Shown: one piece after another, positions 26,589-36,152 of the stretch
Layout: each line of letters opens with the position of its first letter
How positions within the stretch are numbered: position 1 is the first letter of the stretch
Source: Robiginitomaculum sp.
GTDB taxonomy: Bacteria; Pseudomonadota; Alphaproteobacteria; Caulobacterales; Maricaulaceae
DNA length: 64,000 bases
NCBI GenBank assembly: GCA_021776515.1
Contig: JAJFFS010000017.1
Span: forward strand, 1 to 64,000
Reading direction: 5' to 3'
Program-made: the position numbers and the translations under genes
Notes under the pieces: generated by a model
The model's database searches: none
Told to the model about the DNA's origin: nothing
What the model saw: the letters and a program-made list of their open reading frames with translations, nothing else

Positions 26589-27134
26589 ATGTGGCTGTAT
26601 ATGATGTTGTTTTCACGCTTTTTTGGTCAAAAAAGACTAAAAACTCAGGCGCGCAGGCTTTATGACCATGCGCTTACCGCTTCGAGGCAAGTAGAGTTAT
26701 ATGCCAATAATGGTGTTCCCGATACAGTTGACGGGCGGTTTGATATGCTGGTTATCCATGTCTGGCTGTTGATCCGCAGGGTAAATCGTGAAGGGGCGCA
26801 AGGGCTTGGCCAGGAAATTTTTGATGCCATGTTTTCTGAAATGGACAACAGCTTACGCGAACTGGGCACCAGCGACACTTCGGTAGGTAAACGTATAAAA
26901 GATATGGCAAAGGTGTTTTATAGCCGTGCAGAAATTTATAATACGGTGCTGGATGCAGCCGATACGAATGCGCTCAATGAGGCGTTAGAGCATAATTTAT
27001 TCACTGACATGGTTCCGCCCTCACAGTTTTGCGGTCGCTTGGCTACCCATATACAAAATACGGATATGGCGTTATCAGAACAAAATTTTGTAGATATTCA
27101 AAAATCCGGCCCCTGTTATCCACCGTTTGCATAG
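26589..27134 (+). CDS. Ubiquinol-cytochrome c chaperone family protein (CBP3-like)
   Basis: A 181-residue protein with the family core VDGRFDMLVIHVWLLIRRVNREGAQGLGQEIFDAMFSEMDNSLRELGTSDTSVGKRIKDMAKVFYSR. The mitochondrial homologue Cbp3 assists cytochrome b synthesis and bc1 assembly. Start alternatives are the two methionines at residues 5 and 6. It lies before plsX. In many relatives a DUF177 (YceD) gene sits between the two; here only 74 bases separate this stop from the plsX start, so it is absent. Confidence 0.9.
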   Translation: MWLYMMLFSRFFGQKRLKTQARRLYDHALTASRQVELYANNGVPDTVDGRFDMLVIHVWLLIRRVNREGAQGLGQEIFDAMFSEMDNSLRELGTSDTSVGKRIKDMAKVFYSRAEIYNTVLDAADTNALNEALEHNLFTDMVPPSQFCGRLATHIQNTDMALSEQNFVDIQKSGPCYPPFA

Positions 27135-27208
27135 GTGAACTTGTCGGCTATCGTCTTTGTTGAACAAAAGGGACGAAGATCCCTTTGGTAAAAAATGTAT
27201 GGAATGAA

Positions 27209-28267
27209 ATGCCAAAATCTGTCGTAATTTCAGTGGATGCTATGGGTGGAGATCATGCGCCAGCCATCGTTGTTGAGGGCGTGCAAATGCTTGCCAAAGC
27301 CTTTGATGATGGTTCACTGAAGGTAATTCTGCATGGCCGCGAAGGTGACATAGAACCTTTATTGGCGAAAAACCCCGATGCCGCCCGAATATCCAGGCTG
27401 TGCCATACCGATACTTTTGTGGCGATGACTGACAAACCAAGTCAGGCCATACGCAAAGCGCGTGGCTCCAGCATGTGGAACGCTGTTGAGGCCGTCAAAA
27501 ATGGCGAAGCCCATGCCTGTGTCTCCGCGGGCAATACCGGCGCACTGATGGTGCTGTCCAAGGTGCTTCTGCACATGGCCCCTAACGCTCATCGCCCGGT
27601 TATTGCGGCCAGTTGGCCAACTGTGCGCGGGGCTTCTGTGGTGCTTGATGTGGGGGCCAATGTGGAATGTGCGCCCTCACAACTGGTTGAGTTTGCGATT
27701 ATGGGCGAAGCCTTTTATACGGCCCTGCACGGCACTCAATCCCCTAGTGTTGGCCTTTTGAATGTTGGCACGGAAGATCTGAAAGGCAATGGTATTGTGC
27801 GCGAGGCCGATGCACTGCTACGCCGCGCCAATCTTGATTTAAACTATACCGGGTTTATTGAGGGCGATGGCATTTCAATGGGCGCAGCTGATGTGGTGGT
27901 TACCGATGGCTTTACCGGCAATGTTGCCCTTAAAACCGCCGAGGGTACGGCCAAGCTGGCGGCAGAGTTTTTACGGCAAAGTTTGAAACGATCGCCTCTG
28001 AGTATGCTGGGCGCATTTCTTTCCCGTGGTGCATACGCTGAATTGCGTTCGCGGATGGATCCGCGCAAATTCAATGGCGGGGTTTTCCTTGGTCTGGGCG
28101 GTGTTGTGGTAAAAAGCCACGGGGGTACAGATGGATATGGGTTTTCAAATGCCCTCCGGGTGGCATTGAATATGGCACGATCCGATTATGCCCACAGTAT
28201 TGCCAGCAATCTTGAGAAACTGGCCCTGGCCATAAGCACTGCCGAGAAAAAGGATGCCAGCCTATGA
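27209..28267 (+). CDS. plsX: Phosphate acyltransferase PlsX
   Basis: A 352-residue enzyme making acyl-phosphate from acyl-ACP, the first committed step of the PlsX/Y phospholipid route. The ATG at 27209 gives the family-typical start [17 protein letters not shown]; an upstream TTG adds eight residues without support. Other motifs are [16 protein letters not shown] and [13 protein letters not shown]. The stop overlaps fabH (ATGA). Confidence 0.96.
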   Translation: MPKSVVISVDAMGGDHAPAIVVEGVQMLAKAFDDGSLKVILHGREGDIEPLLAKNPDAARISRLCHTDTFVAMTDKPSQAIRKARGSSMWNAVEAVKNGEAHACVSAGNTGALMVLSKVLLHMAPNAHRPVIAASWPTVRGASVVLDVGANVECAPSQLVEFAIMGEAFYTALHGTQSPSVGLLNVGTEDLKGNGIVREADALLRRANLDLNYTGFIEGDGISMGAADVVVTDGFTGNVALKTAEGTAKLAAEFLRQSLKRSPLSMLGAFLSRGAYAELRSRMDPRKFNGGVFLGLGGVVVKSHGGTDGYGFSNALRVALNMARSDYAHSIASNLEKLALAISTAEKKDASL

Positions 28268-29241
28268 GTCGTTTTCGTTCGGTTATGGCCGGGGTAGGCT
28301 CATATTTGCCCAAAAAGGTTTTAAGTAATGCTGATCTGGCCAAAATGGTTGATACGTCGGATGAATGGATAAGACAGCGCACAGGGATTAAGCGTCGCCA
28401 CATTGTTGCGAAAGGGGAAACCACAGCCGATCTGGGGACTGAGGCGGCCAAACAGGCGCTGAAGGCAGCGGGTCTGGAGGCCGGCGACATTGACCTTCTT
28501 ATTTTGGCAACCGCAACACCGGATCTTACCTTTCCGGCCACGGCAACCATGATACAGGCCAATATCGGCATGGTTCGCGGGTTTGCCTTTGATCTGAACG
28601 CGGTGTGTTCCGGGTTTTTGTATGCGCTGGCCACGGCAGACAGCTTTATTGCCAGAGGGCAAGCCCGTAATGCGTTGGTGATCGGGGCCGAGACTTTTTC
28701 ACGGATACTTGATTGGGAAGACCGCAGTACCTGCGTGTTGTTTGGTGACGGGGCAGGGGCTGTTGTACTTACGGGCGAGCCTGGTGCTCCCGGCATGGGT
28801 GAACGCGGTATAGTGCACAGCTATTTGCGCTCAGACGGGCGCTTTACAGATCTTCTTTATGTTGATGGCGGGCCATCGCGCACCCAAACCGTGGGGCACT
28901 TGCGTATGTCGGGCAATCAGGTGTTCCGCCATGCCATTACCAATATTTCTGCCTCCATCGCCAAAGTGCTGGATGATGCCGGTTTAACCGTCAGTGATGT
29001 GGACTGGTTTGTTCCCCATCAGGCTAACCAGCGTATTCTTGAAGGTATATCGCGCCGTTTGGGGCTGCCAGAGGACAAGGTTGTTTCTACCGTGGCAGAA
29101 CAGGGTAATACATCTGCTGCATCCATCCCGCTGGCACTGGACGTAGCGATCAAGGACGGGCGCATCAAAAAGGGAGATCTGGTATTGATGGAAGCCCTTG
29201 GCGGCGGGTTTACCTGGGGCGCGGCTCTGGTGCGAATGTAG
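28264..29241 (+). CDS. fabH: Beta-ketoacyl-ACP synthase III
   Basis: A 325-residue condensing enzyme starting fatty acid synthesis from acetyl-CoA and malonyl-ACP. The catalytic cysteine is in [14 protein letters not shown] (near residue 115), the histidine in VPHQANQRI, and the asparagine in [11 protein letters not shown]. It has the standard length and is translationally coupled to plsX. Confidence 0.97.
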   Translation: MSRFRSVMAGVGSYLPKKVLSNADLAKMVDTSDEWIRQRTGIKRRHIVAKGETTADLGTEAAKQALKAAGLEAGDIDLLILATATPDLTFPATATMIQANIGMVRGFAFDLNAVCSGFLYALATADSFIARGQARNALVIGAETFSRILDWEDRSTCVLFGDGAGAVVLTGEPGAPGMGERGIVHSYLRSDGRFTDLLYVDGGPSRTQTVGHLRMSGNQVFRHAITNISASIAKVLDDAGLTVSDVDWFVPHQANQRILEGISRRLGLPEDKVVSTVAEQGNTSAASIPLALDVAIKDGRIKKGDLVLMEALGGGFTWGAALVRM

Positions 29242-29347
29242 GCTTTTTGGCCCAATTCACCTTCGTTTTTACCTATTTTCTATAACATATTGTATTGACG
29301 GCGTTTCCTTTGCCTTTTAGCCTTAGAGGCGAGGAGAAATTTGGCTA

Positions 29348-29650
29348 ATGAATGATAAAACATTAACACGGGTGGATCTGGCCAACGCAGTTGTTCGTGA
29401 AGTTGGGTTGTCCAGACAGGATTCCGCAGAGTTTGTTGATACGATTTTACATAAAATTACCGGGGCACTGGTAAAAGGGGAAAGCGTTAAGCTATCTTCG
29501 TTTGGTGCTTTTCATGTACGGGACAAGAGTGAACGTATGGGCCGTAATCCGAAAACGGGTAAAGAAGTGCCAATTTCTGCCCGTCGTGTCGTGGTGTTCA
29601 AGGCCTCGCAAGTTCTCAAAGATCGTGTTGATGCCCATAACGGGTCCTGA
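29348..29650 (+). CDS. ihfA: Integration host factor subunit alpha
   Basis: A 100-residue DNA-bending protein of the HU/IHF family. The typical arm sequence is [23 protein letters not shown]. The family position downstream of plsX-fabH and before a MerR gene is the classic alphaproteobacterial order. GAGGAGAAA precedes the ATG. Confidence 0.96.
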   Translation: MNDKTLTRVDLANAVVREVGLSRQDSAEFVDTILHKITGALVKGESVKLSSFGAFHVRDKSERMGRNPKTGKEVPISARRVVVFKASQVLKDRVDAHNGS

Positions 29651-29676
29651 TCGGTCACTAAACGCAGGAGCATAAG

Positions 29677-30162
29677 CTGGTCCACAAGAAACCAAATGCC
29701 TATCGCACAATTAGCGAAGCTGCGCAGGAGGTAGGCGTTCCGGCGCATGTGCTCAGGTTTTGGGAAAGCCGGTTTTCTCAAATCAGCCCTATGAAAAAGG
29801 GGGGTGGTCGTCGCTATTACCGGCGCGAAGACATTACCCTTTTGTCTGGCATTCGGGCAATGCTCTATGACGATGGGTCGTCGATAAAAGATGTTCAGGC
29901 TTATCTAAAAAACAAAGGTGTTGTCGTTGTTTCTGCACGGGCAGAAAAAGCGAGTCCCGTTGCTACGGATAATGGTGATGAGGATGTAGAGGAAGATGAA
30001 ATCATCTCCTCTCCCAAGAGCGAATCATTTGCTGAAAATGATGATGGTGTGGATTATGATGAAGTCACCACCCAGAACGAAAGCCATGAACGCTTGTCAG
30101 GCGCACTGGAAAAATTGCTAAAGGCTCGTAAGCAACTGAACCAAAGCCTGGAAAAACACTGA
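29677..30162 (+). CDS. MerR-family transcriptional regulator, probable CTG start
   Basis: A 161-residue protein. The complete MerR helix-turn-helix (YRTISEAAQEVGVPAHVLRFWESRF) extends upstream of the first conventional start, a GTG at 29749 that would cut the domain in half. The frame is open back to a stop at 29659, and no ATG, GTG or TTG occurs between. A GCAGGAG ribosome site ends six bases before a CTG at 29677, which is the best start. After the wing (GGGRRYYRREDITLL) comes an acidic linker (EDVEEDEIISS) and a helical end. The position after ihfA is conserved in alphaproteobacteria, but its targets are not known. Confidence 0.85.
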   Translation: MVHKKPNAYRTISEAAQEVGVPAHVLRFWESRFSQISPMKKGGGRRYYRREDITLLSGIRAMLYDDGSSIKDVQAYLKNKGVVVVSARAEKASPVATDNGDEDVEEDEIISSPKSESFAENDDGVDYDEVTTQNESHERLSGALEKLLKARKQLNQSLEKH

Positions 30163-30221
30163 GCAGCATTGCGTGCTGCCATTGTCCCCCATATAAGGTG
30201 CGCCTCCACTTTGTGGAATGT

Positions 30222-30299
30222 CGGAGCGTGGCGCAGCTCGGTTAGCGCACCGGTCTGGGGGACCGGGGGTCGTAGGTTCAAATCCTATCGCTCCGACCA
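30222..30299 (+). tRNA. tRNA-Pro (anticodon GGG)
   Basis: Cloverleaf with acceptor stem CGGAGCG/CGCTCCG, D-arm GCGC...GCGC, anticodon stem CCGGT/ACCGG around loop CTGGGGG (anticodon GGG), T-arm with GGTTCAAATCC, discriminator A and encoded CCA. Decodes CCC and CCU. Confidence 0.96.
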
Positions 30300-30383
30300 T
30301 TTTTCCCCTGATATATTGTGTATTATGTATTGCATTCTTATGCCGCCGCCTTGACTTTACCCGGTGTGCCAGCACAACAGCGT

Positions 30384-31415
30384 ATGGCTCATTCATCCTC
30401 TGATTTTACCGCCCACGGTGCGGCGCGACCTATCTCGCTCTGGCTAATTATTGTCACCGGGTTTCTGGTGGCGATGATTGTGGTGGGTGGGGCAACGCGG
30501 CTGACGGATTCCGGGCTGTCCATTACCGAATGGAAGCCGGTGACGGGGGCATTGCCGCCCATGAGCGAAGCGGCCTGGCAGGAAGAGTTCCAAAAATACC
30601 AGCAGATACCGGAATACAAATTGCAAAACCGGGGCATGAGCCTGTCGGAGTTTAAGGGCATTTATTACTGGGAATGGGGGCACCGGCTGCTCGGGCGGCT
30701 TATCGGCTTTGTGGTGCTGATCCCGATGCTGATTTTTGCGGCGCGACGGCAGATAAAACCGGCTCTGGGGCGGCGGTTACTCCTCTTGCTGGGCCTGGGT
30801 GCGGCGCAGGGGGCGTTGGGCTGGTGGATGGTTTCCAGCGGTCTTGGCGGGCTGGATGAACGGCTGGACGTTAGCGCCTATAGGCTGGCGACCCATATGG
30901 GCATGGCGCTGATTATTCTGGGGCTGGCGTTCTGGACGGCACTGGATGTGCGCGCCTGCGAAGCGATAGCCGTGACAACGCGCCGCATGGCCACCGGCTT
31001 TCTGGCCATCGTTTGGGTGCAGGTCATTCTGGGCGCTTTTGTGGCTGGTACCGATGGTGGCTATATCAATAATACCTGGCCGCTTATGGATGGCGGCTTG
31101 CTACCCGATACTTATGGGGTGCTTTCGCCGTTCTGGCGTAATTTTTTTGAAAACCCGGCGGCGGCGCAGTTTGATCACCGCATAGGGGCGTATCTGGTAT
31201 TTGCCTTTGCCGTCTTGATGGCGGTGACGGCGTGGCGTTCTGGCACAGCGTCAGTGCGCCATGCTGTCGGGGGCATACTGGTGTTGGTCAGTGCGCAGGT
31301 GTTGTTGGGCATCTGGACTTTGCTAGCGGTAACGCCAGTGCCTTTGGGTATCGCCCATCAGGCACTCGGGGTAATGGTTTTTCTTGGCGCTGTGCGTTTG
31401 GCGTATAGAAGGTAA
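30384..31415 (+). CDS. ctaA: Heme A synthase, COX15/CtaA type
   Basis: A 343-residue, eight-helix membrane enzyme converting heme O to heme A for aa3-type oxidases. Signatures are GGATRLTDSGLSITEWKPVTGALPP, YYWEWGHRLLGRLIG and AQFDHRIGAYLVF, with conserved histidines binding heme; a C-terminal IAHQALGVMVFLG adds another. The ATG at 30384 is preferred to an upstream GTG near the tRNA. It has the proteobacterial/mitochondrial insert WQEEFQKYQQIPEYK. Confidence 0.94.
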   Translation: MAHSSSDFTAHGAARPISLWLIIVTGFLVAMIVVGGATRLTDSGLSITEWKPVTGALPPMSEAAWQEEFQKYQQIPEYKLQNRGMSLSEFKGIYYWEWGHRLLGRLIGFVVLIPMLIFAARRQIKPALGRRLLLLLGLGAAQGALGWWMVSSGLGGLDERLDVSAYRLATHMGMALIILGLAFWTALDVRACEAIAVTTRRMATGFLAIVWVQVILGAFVAGTDGGYINNTWPLMDGGLLPDTYGVLSPFWRNFFENPAAAQFDHRIGAYLVFAFAVLMAVTAWRSGTASVRHAVGGILVLVSAQVLLGIWTLLAVTPVPLGIAHQALGVMVFLGAVRLAYRR

Positions 31416-31478
31416 TCCATCCTTCGACAGGCACAGGATGAGGATGGGTGATTAAAAACTGGATCACCCGGACAAGCC
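31412..31478. repeat. Intergenic palindromic repeat remnants
   Basis: CCATCCTTCGACAGGCACAGGATGAGGATGG followed by CACCCGG-ACAAG-CCGGGTG. The first half resembles the widespread CTTCGACAAGCTCAGGATGAGG-type alphaproteobacterial element; a remnant of the same kind lies near 37862-37880. The second hairpin could end the ctaA transcript although it has no T-run. Confidence 0.5.
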
Positions 31479-31491
31479 GGGTGCTGACAGA

Positions 31492-32565
31492 TCAGGGCGC
31501 GGGCGTATCTGCATTAGCCGGAATGGTATCCAGAACCACCAGGGCAATGCGGTTGGTGCTGTCATCGGCAACCGCCAACAGCCCCGCCGAAAACCCTGCG
31601 CCACCAAATGAGCGCGTAGAGACGGCCAATGCGCCCGGCTCTGCTGCGCCCGGCGTACTAAGCGCCTTGGGTGTTTTTAGATCATAGAGCGGCTGTAATG
31701 CCTCTTCATAGACATGCAGATTACCCTGCGCCGGGTCGGAAACAAGAACGAGTTTTGTTCCTTTTGAACTAAGCGCTGTGACTTGCCCCGGGGGGCTTTC
31801 AACGCCAGTGATCATGCGCACCCCATCGGTGACAGACAGGCTGAACAAGCCGCCTTTTTCACCGGTGGCGACCACATTGTCACCAGAAGCAGCGCAATTG
31901 CTGATCGAGACGGCAAGCTTTCCGACTTGCGCTTTTTGCGCACTTAGGGTTGCTTCACCAGTGTCATTGATAGTCCAGACGCCAAGGCTCTTATCCGCCA
32001 TGCCGATGAGAAAGGCGGGCGTTGCCGTATTGCCATCAAGAGTGCACAGCGCGGAAACGCCGCTGTCGGGCAGACCAGAAACCGGGGCTGCGATTAATTG
32101 ACCACGGGCATCATCCACGATGAACGGGCGCACGGCGCCATCGGCGTTCAAGGCCAGAACCATGTTGGCAGCCAGACCACGCAGATTAAAATCCGGGCTG
32201 GCGGCAAGGGCAGTTATGGTTTCGCCTTGCCAGGTGCTGTCTTCCTGCCCCTCCACATCAACGACTATCAACCCCCCCGCGCTGGCCGCGACCACAAGGC
32301 GACCTTCCCATGGCACAGTGGCCACCGGGGCAAAGGCAAGGGCATTGATATGCCCATCAAACGGCCCAAGGGAGGCAGAGGCAAACACATGTGCACTGGC
32401 AACAGCATCACCGGCGGGCGCTGTGTCTGTTTGTGGCTCGCACGCCGCCAATGCCAGAGTGGCAAAGGCTAGGAACGCGCCTTGTCCCAGGGACCGCGCA
32501 CGGCGATCGTCAGGCCATTTTGTTGAAGGTTGAGATAAAGGGTTTTTCCGTCGGGTCCAAAACAT
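31492..32565 (-). CDS. Putative propeller-like lipoprotein of unknown function
   Basis: A lipoprotein signal (GAFLAFATLALAAC) is followed by ~310 residues of repeated beta-strand modules (INALAFAPV...RLVVAASAGGLIVVDV; VSALCTL...FLIGMADKSLGVWTI; VVATGEKGGLFSLSV; VTALSSKGTKLVLVSDP), suggesting a beta-propeller. I cannot name a family. The start is unclear: the ATG at 32565 overlaps the upstream phoX-like gene by 97 bases and gives a long hydrophilic leader, whereas a CTG at 32484 would give an ideal signal peptide with only a 16-base overlap. Neither has a ribosome site. It is in an operon with the PhoX-type gene. Confidence 0.75.
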   Translation of the reverse strand: MFWTRRKNPLSQPSTKWPDDRRARSLGQGAFLAFATLALAACEPQTDTAPAGDAVASAHVFASASLGPFDGHINALAFAPVATVPWEGRLVVAASAGGLIVVDVEGQEDSTWQGETITALAASPDFNLRGLAANMVLALNADGAVRPFIVDDARGQLIAAPVSGLPDSGVSALCTLDGNTATPAFLIGMADKSLGVWTINDTGEATLSAQKAQVGKLAVSISNCAASGDNVVATGEKGGLFSLSVTDGVRMITGVESPPGQVTALSSKGTKLVLVSDPAQGNLHVYEEALQPLYDLKTPKALSTPGAAEPGALAVSTRSFGGAGFSAGLLAVADDSTNRIALVVLDTIPANADTPAP

Positions 32566-33905
32566 GCGCCACAAAACTCATTATGTTGTTTCAGCGCAGA
32601 GCGCGCCAAAGTGTAAATACGGCCTTCAGGGGTAATGCCGCGTAAAAAGTTATCGCCTCTGCCGTCTTCACAGACAATTAAATCCCCCCAGGGGGCGATG
32701 GTTATATTATCGGCGTATTCCATCACAGAAGCATCGGGTGATTCAACAAAAAGCTGCAGCCGCCCGGGCTGGCGGCTTTCCAATGCTGTGCCTTCAACGG
32801 GTGAGGGGATATAGCGCCAGACTTGGCCAACTTTGGCCGCCCCGCCATTGGTGCAGACAAAGTACATCTCGTCCTTGCCAAACCACATGCCTTCGCCGCG
32901 AACAAATCGCGCCGCGCCATCACTTAAACCCCGTAATTCAATATCATTGTCGGGATTATCAACCGCATCCAGATCAACCCAGTGCGTATACATCCAGTCG
33001 CCAGAACGAACGTCTGCGCCCTTCGCGCCAGGCCAGTTGCGCATGTCTTTTGATGGTTCGCCAACAATGGCCAGGGCTTGTAATTTTCCGCCCTCACTCA
33101 ATTTACCCGGCACATCGGGCAAGAAACGATAAAGCAGGCTGGCTTTGCTGCCATTATCCTGGGTCATATAGACAATGGATGAACGCGGGTCGACGCAGGC
33201 GGCCTCGTGCTGGAACCGGCCCATAGCCCGCAAGGGTACCGCTTGTTGCAGGCCGCTATCAGGATCGGCGGTTACCTCAAAGGCGTAACCATGGTCCTTT
33301 ATTATGTCGGACCCGGGCTTGGCGCGCCGGGTGGTTTCCTCGCAAGTAATCCAGCTATTCCACGGGGTGCTGCCTCCGGCGCAATTATTATAAGTGCCGC
33401 CAAGGGCCAGATATTGTTTCTCAACGCGCATACTGCCCGGATCAACAACCAGACCGGTGACGCCCCCCGATAACTGACGGCCCTTGCCGCCCTGATCATA
33501 GAGTTTGGTCGCATCAATCTGGTTCAGCAATTTGTCCTTCGTCCCAAAGGCGCTAATGGATTGATTTAGCGGCGGGAGTTCTCGAATGTTGTCTCCGGGG
33601 GCAATTTCATGATTGCGCAACAAAAGCGTTTTGCCATCCTTTGTTGCATAAGCGGCCATGCCATCGGGATCAGCGGGGACCAGCAAGCCATCACTCATCT
33701 CATCGCCGGCACGTGACAGGATTTTGTATTCAAACCCCTTGGGTAAATCCAGAACGCCCGCCGGGTCGTCTTTTAGTGCGCCGTATTTATCGTCCTGCAT
33801 TGAAAATGTCTTGGGGCGCGGGGTACAGGCGGCCAAGGCGGCATATCCAGCAAAAGCGGCGGATACACTGGCTTGACTAAGAAAGGTGCGGCGGGAAAAT
33901 TTCAT
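32469..33905 (-). CDS. PhoX-type (DUF839) phosphatase family protein
   Basis: A 478-residue protein from the ATG at 33905, giving a Tat signal (SRRTFLSQAS) that ends in a lipobox (LAAC). So it is probably exported folded and lipid-anchored. The PhoX/DUF839 core includes LLLRNHEI, GGSTPWNSWITCEETTRR, HEAACVDPRSSIVYMTQD and FCGACFGPDGKTLYLNLQQ. PhoX enzymes are Ca/Fe-dependent alkaline phosphatases; DUF839 members vary and substrate cannot be read from sequence. Confidence 0.85.
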   Translation of the reverse strand: MKFSRRTFLSQASVSAAFAGYAALAACTPRPKTFSMQDDKYGALKDDPAGVLDLPKGFEYKILSRAGDEMSDGLLVPADPDGMAAYATKDGKTLLLRNHEIAPGDNIRELPPLNQSISAFGTKDKLLNQIDATKLYDQGGKGRQLSGGVTGLVVDPGSMRVEKQYLALGGTYNNCAGGSTPWNSWITCEETTRRAKPGSDIIKDHGYAFEVTADPDSGLQQAVPLRAMGRFQHEAACVDPRSSIVYMTQDNGSKASLLYRFLPDVPGKLSEGGKLQALAIVGEPSKDMRNWPGAKGADVRSGDWMYTHWVDLDAVDNPDNDIELRGLSDGAARFVRGEGMWFGKDEMYFVCTNGGAAKVGQVWRYIPSPVEGTALESRQPGRLQLFVESPDASVMEYADNITIAPWGDLIVCEDGRGDNFLRGITPEGRIYTLARSALKQHNEFCGACFGPDGKTLYLNLQQNGLTIAVRGPWDKARS

Positions 33906-33981
33906 GGTGCGACTCGGCTTATGGTTGTTATCTTTGAAACCTATATGCCATTCACCCTGTGACAGGAACATGGCGGCAGGA

Positions 33982-35436
33982 TTAACTTGGCCAGAGCTCG
34001 CCCAAAATCTGAATACGTTTTTTGCCTTCCTCCGGGTCCGGATGTGTGCCGATAAAGGGCGACATGCTTTGCACGGTAATTTTTGGGGCTAGCTCTACCG
34101 CGTGCTTTATGGCTGCTTTTGCTTCTTCGGTACGTCCCAGTTCTTCAAGGGAAAGTGCCAAAAAGATATATGGTGAGTGGTAATGCGGCGCGAAATCATT
34201 CGTGTACTGCAATAGCGGTATGGCTTCTCTGTGTCTCTCCTGAACAGACCGCAATATCGCCCGATACCAAGGGGCGTAGGAAGACGCAAGACTATTTGGC
34301 GCCATGGCCTCCAAGGTATCCAACGCTTTATCTGCTTCTGGAAATTGGTTGGAATTAGTATAAATTTGAGCAAGCGTAAAATACACATCCGAAAAATTGG
34401 GATTTATTTGTAATGCCCGATGACAAAGTTTTTCGGCACGTTCAAACTTGGCAGCGTAACCAAAAGTTGCCGCACAAAGATTGAGATTGAACGGATCATT
34501 GGGCGCCAGTGCCAACCCGTTTTTCAAATGCCCACCAGCCTCTTTAAAATCCGCAGCCGGGTCATCAGAAACACCATTAACGACACGTGAATTTAAAAGC
34601 CAGGCCAATAAAGAGTGTGCATAGGCGTAGTCTGGTTCTTTTAGGGTAATGTCGCGCACATCATGAATGTCATCATCCTGGAAAATGCCTTTTTTCGCAC
34701 CAAGTAACAGGGCCTTTTGCACCACCTGCCAGGCGCTAAGCGAGCCGGGTTTGAGCTTGCGAGCACGATCGGTTTCGGCTTTGGAAAGGCTGGCACCTAA
34801 AGCCGAGGTTATGGCATCGAGTACTTCATCCTGAACATCAAACAGGGCTTCGTTCGGGCGGTCGTATTTCTCTGCCCACACATGATTTCCGGTTTCGGCC
34901 TCGATCAATTGCACGGTGATGCGAATGCGTTTGCCCATGGGCCGTACACTGCCTTCGGCCACATAGGCCACGCCCAGTGCGCGGCCTATTTCACGAATAT
35001 CTGGTGAGGTGCTTTTATAGCTAAACGTCGAGGTGCGCGATTTGACCGATAAATGCTGGCTCAAAGACAGGCCGGTAATGATGTCCTCGGTCATACCATC
35101 GGCAAAGTATTCGTTTTCCTTGTCATCTGACATATTAACGAAGGGCAGAACCGCAATGCTGGGCTTTTCATCTTTTGCGATGGTTTTGGCAACTGGAGTG
35201 GTGTTTTTTTCTTTGCTGGCATTGGTGTCCTGCGCCCAGGCCAGAAGCAGGGCTAGCGGCAAGCCAAGAACCAGAAACACCAGCACCACCTGGTCTAGCC
35301 AGTCAGGGAGTTTCGCTGTGCTTTCAATGGCAATGGCAGCTTGCAGCACCAACCAGGATGCACCCACATAGATGATACCAAACTGCACCACCTTGCGCTT
35401 CCATAGCTCTTTGAAAAATTCAGAAATTTTTTGCAT
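33982..35436 (-). CDS. Membrane protein with FlgO-like and TPR domains
   Basis: A 484-residue protein. The N-terminus is the membrane module usually found in alphaproteobacterial adenylate-cyclase- or winged-helix-linked TPR proteins (RKVVQFGIIYVGASWLVLQAA, then LPDWLDQVVLVFLVLGLPLALLLAWA). Then comes a TolB/FlgO-like domain (IAVLPFVNMSDDKENEYFADGMTEDIITGLS, RTSTFSYKSTSPDIREIGRALGVAYVAEGSVR) and four to five TPR repeats. No cyclase or DNA-binding domain is attached. GAGGGG precedes the ATG. Function is unknown, perhaps a scaffold. Confidence 0.85.
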   Translation of the reverse strand: MQKISEFFKELWKRKVVQFGIIYVGASWLVLQAAIAIESTAKLPDWLDQVVLVFLVLGLPLALLLAWAQDTNASKEKNTTPVAKTIAKDEKPSIAVLPFVNMSDDKENEYFADGMTEDIITGLSLSQHLSVKSRTSTFSYKSTSPDIREIGRALGVAYVAEGSVRPMGKRIRITVQLIEAETGNHVWAEKYDRPNEALFDVQDEVLDAITSALGASLSKAETDRARKLKPGSLSAWQVVQKALLLGAKKGIFQDDDIHDVRDITLKEPDYAYAHSLLAWLLNSRVVNGVSDDPAADFKEAGGHLKNGLALAPNDPFNLNLCAATFGYAAKFERAEKLCHRALQINPNFSDVYFTLAQIYTNSNQFPEADKALDTLEAMAPNSLASSYAPWYRAILRSVQERHREAIPLLQYTNDFAPHYHSPYIFLALSLEELGRTEEAKAAIKHAVELAPKITVQSMSPFIGTHPDPEEGKKRIQILGELWPS

Positions 35437-35521
35437 TTGCCCCTCAGTCGCACAATAGGCATTATATGAAATATAAGGCCAGTGAAAAGTCCTGTTCTGG
35501 ATGGTTATGATTTTTTATCGT

Positions 35522-35549
35522 TTGATTTTGTTTGATGAGGTATTATAAT
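35522..35549 (+). promoter_or_regulatory. Sigma-70 promoter of rplM-rpsI
   Basis: TTGATT, 16 bases, TATAAT, giving a leader of roughly 125-130 bases before rplM. The -10 box sits inside a perfect 14-base palindrome (GGTATTATAATACC, 35539-35552), a possible repressor or activator site. Confidence 0.65.
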
Positions 35550-35683
35550 ACCTATTTGTAATATACTGGTTTTTATACAGAAATTCTGCATAAAGGTCTT
35601 TACGCATGGCAAGCTTACGTCTATATCGCGCGTTCACTTATGCGGGCCATTTCGGGCGCGCATGAGTAAATAAGGATTACACA

Positions 35684-36151
35684 ATGAAAACCTTTTCCGC
35701 AAAACCGGCGGATGTCGTAAAGAAGTGGGTCATCATTGATGCAGAAGGGGCCGTCGTTGGCCGTTTGGCATCATTTGTGGCCGCTCGTCTTCGCGGCAAG
35801 CACCGCCCGGATTACACACCGCACGTTGATTGCGGCGACTATGTTATTGTTATCAACGCTGACAAGGTGGTGTTCACCGGTCGCAAGCTGGATGACAAAA
35901 TATATTATCGGCACACTGGCTACCCGGGCGGCATTAAAAGCCGTACCGCTTCGGATATTTTAAACGGTCGTTTTCCGGATCGTATCGTCAAAAAGGCTGT
36001 GCAACGTATGTTGCCTCATGAAAGCCCCCTTGCACGTCAGCAAATGTCTAACCTCAAGGTCTATGCCAGCGACGTGCATCCGCATGAAGCGCAAAAACCA
36101 GAGGCAATTGACTTTGTCGCGTTGAACCCCAAAAACAGCAGGAGCGCCTGA
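35684..36151 (+). CDS. rplM: 50S ribosomal protein L13
   Basis: A 155-residue large-subunit protein with the family motifs [46 protein letters not shown] and [28 protein letters not shown] precedes the ATG. It is followed directly by rpsI, the conserved pairing. Confidence 0.97.
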   Translation: MKTFSAKPADVVKKWVIIDAEGAVVGRLASFVAARLRGKHRPDYTPHVDCGDYVIVINADKVVFTGRKLDDKIYYRHTGYPGGIKSRTASDILNGRFPDRIVKKAVQRMLPHESPLARQQMSNLKVYASDVHPHEAQKPEAIDFVALNPKNSRSA

Positions 36152-36152
36152 T

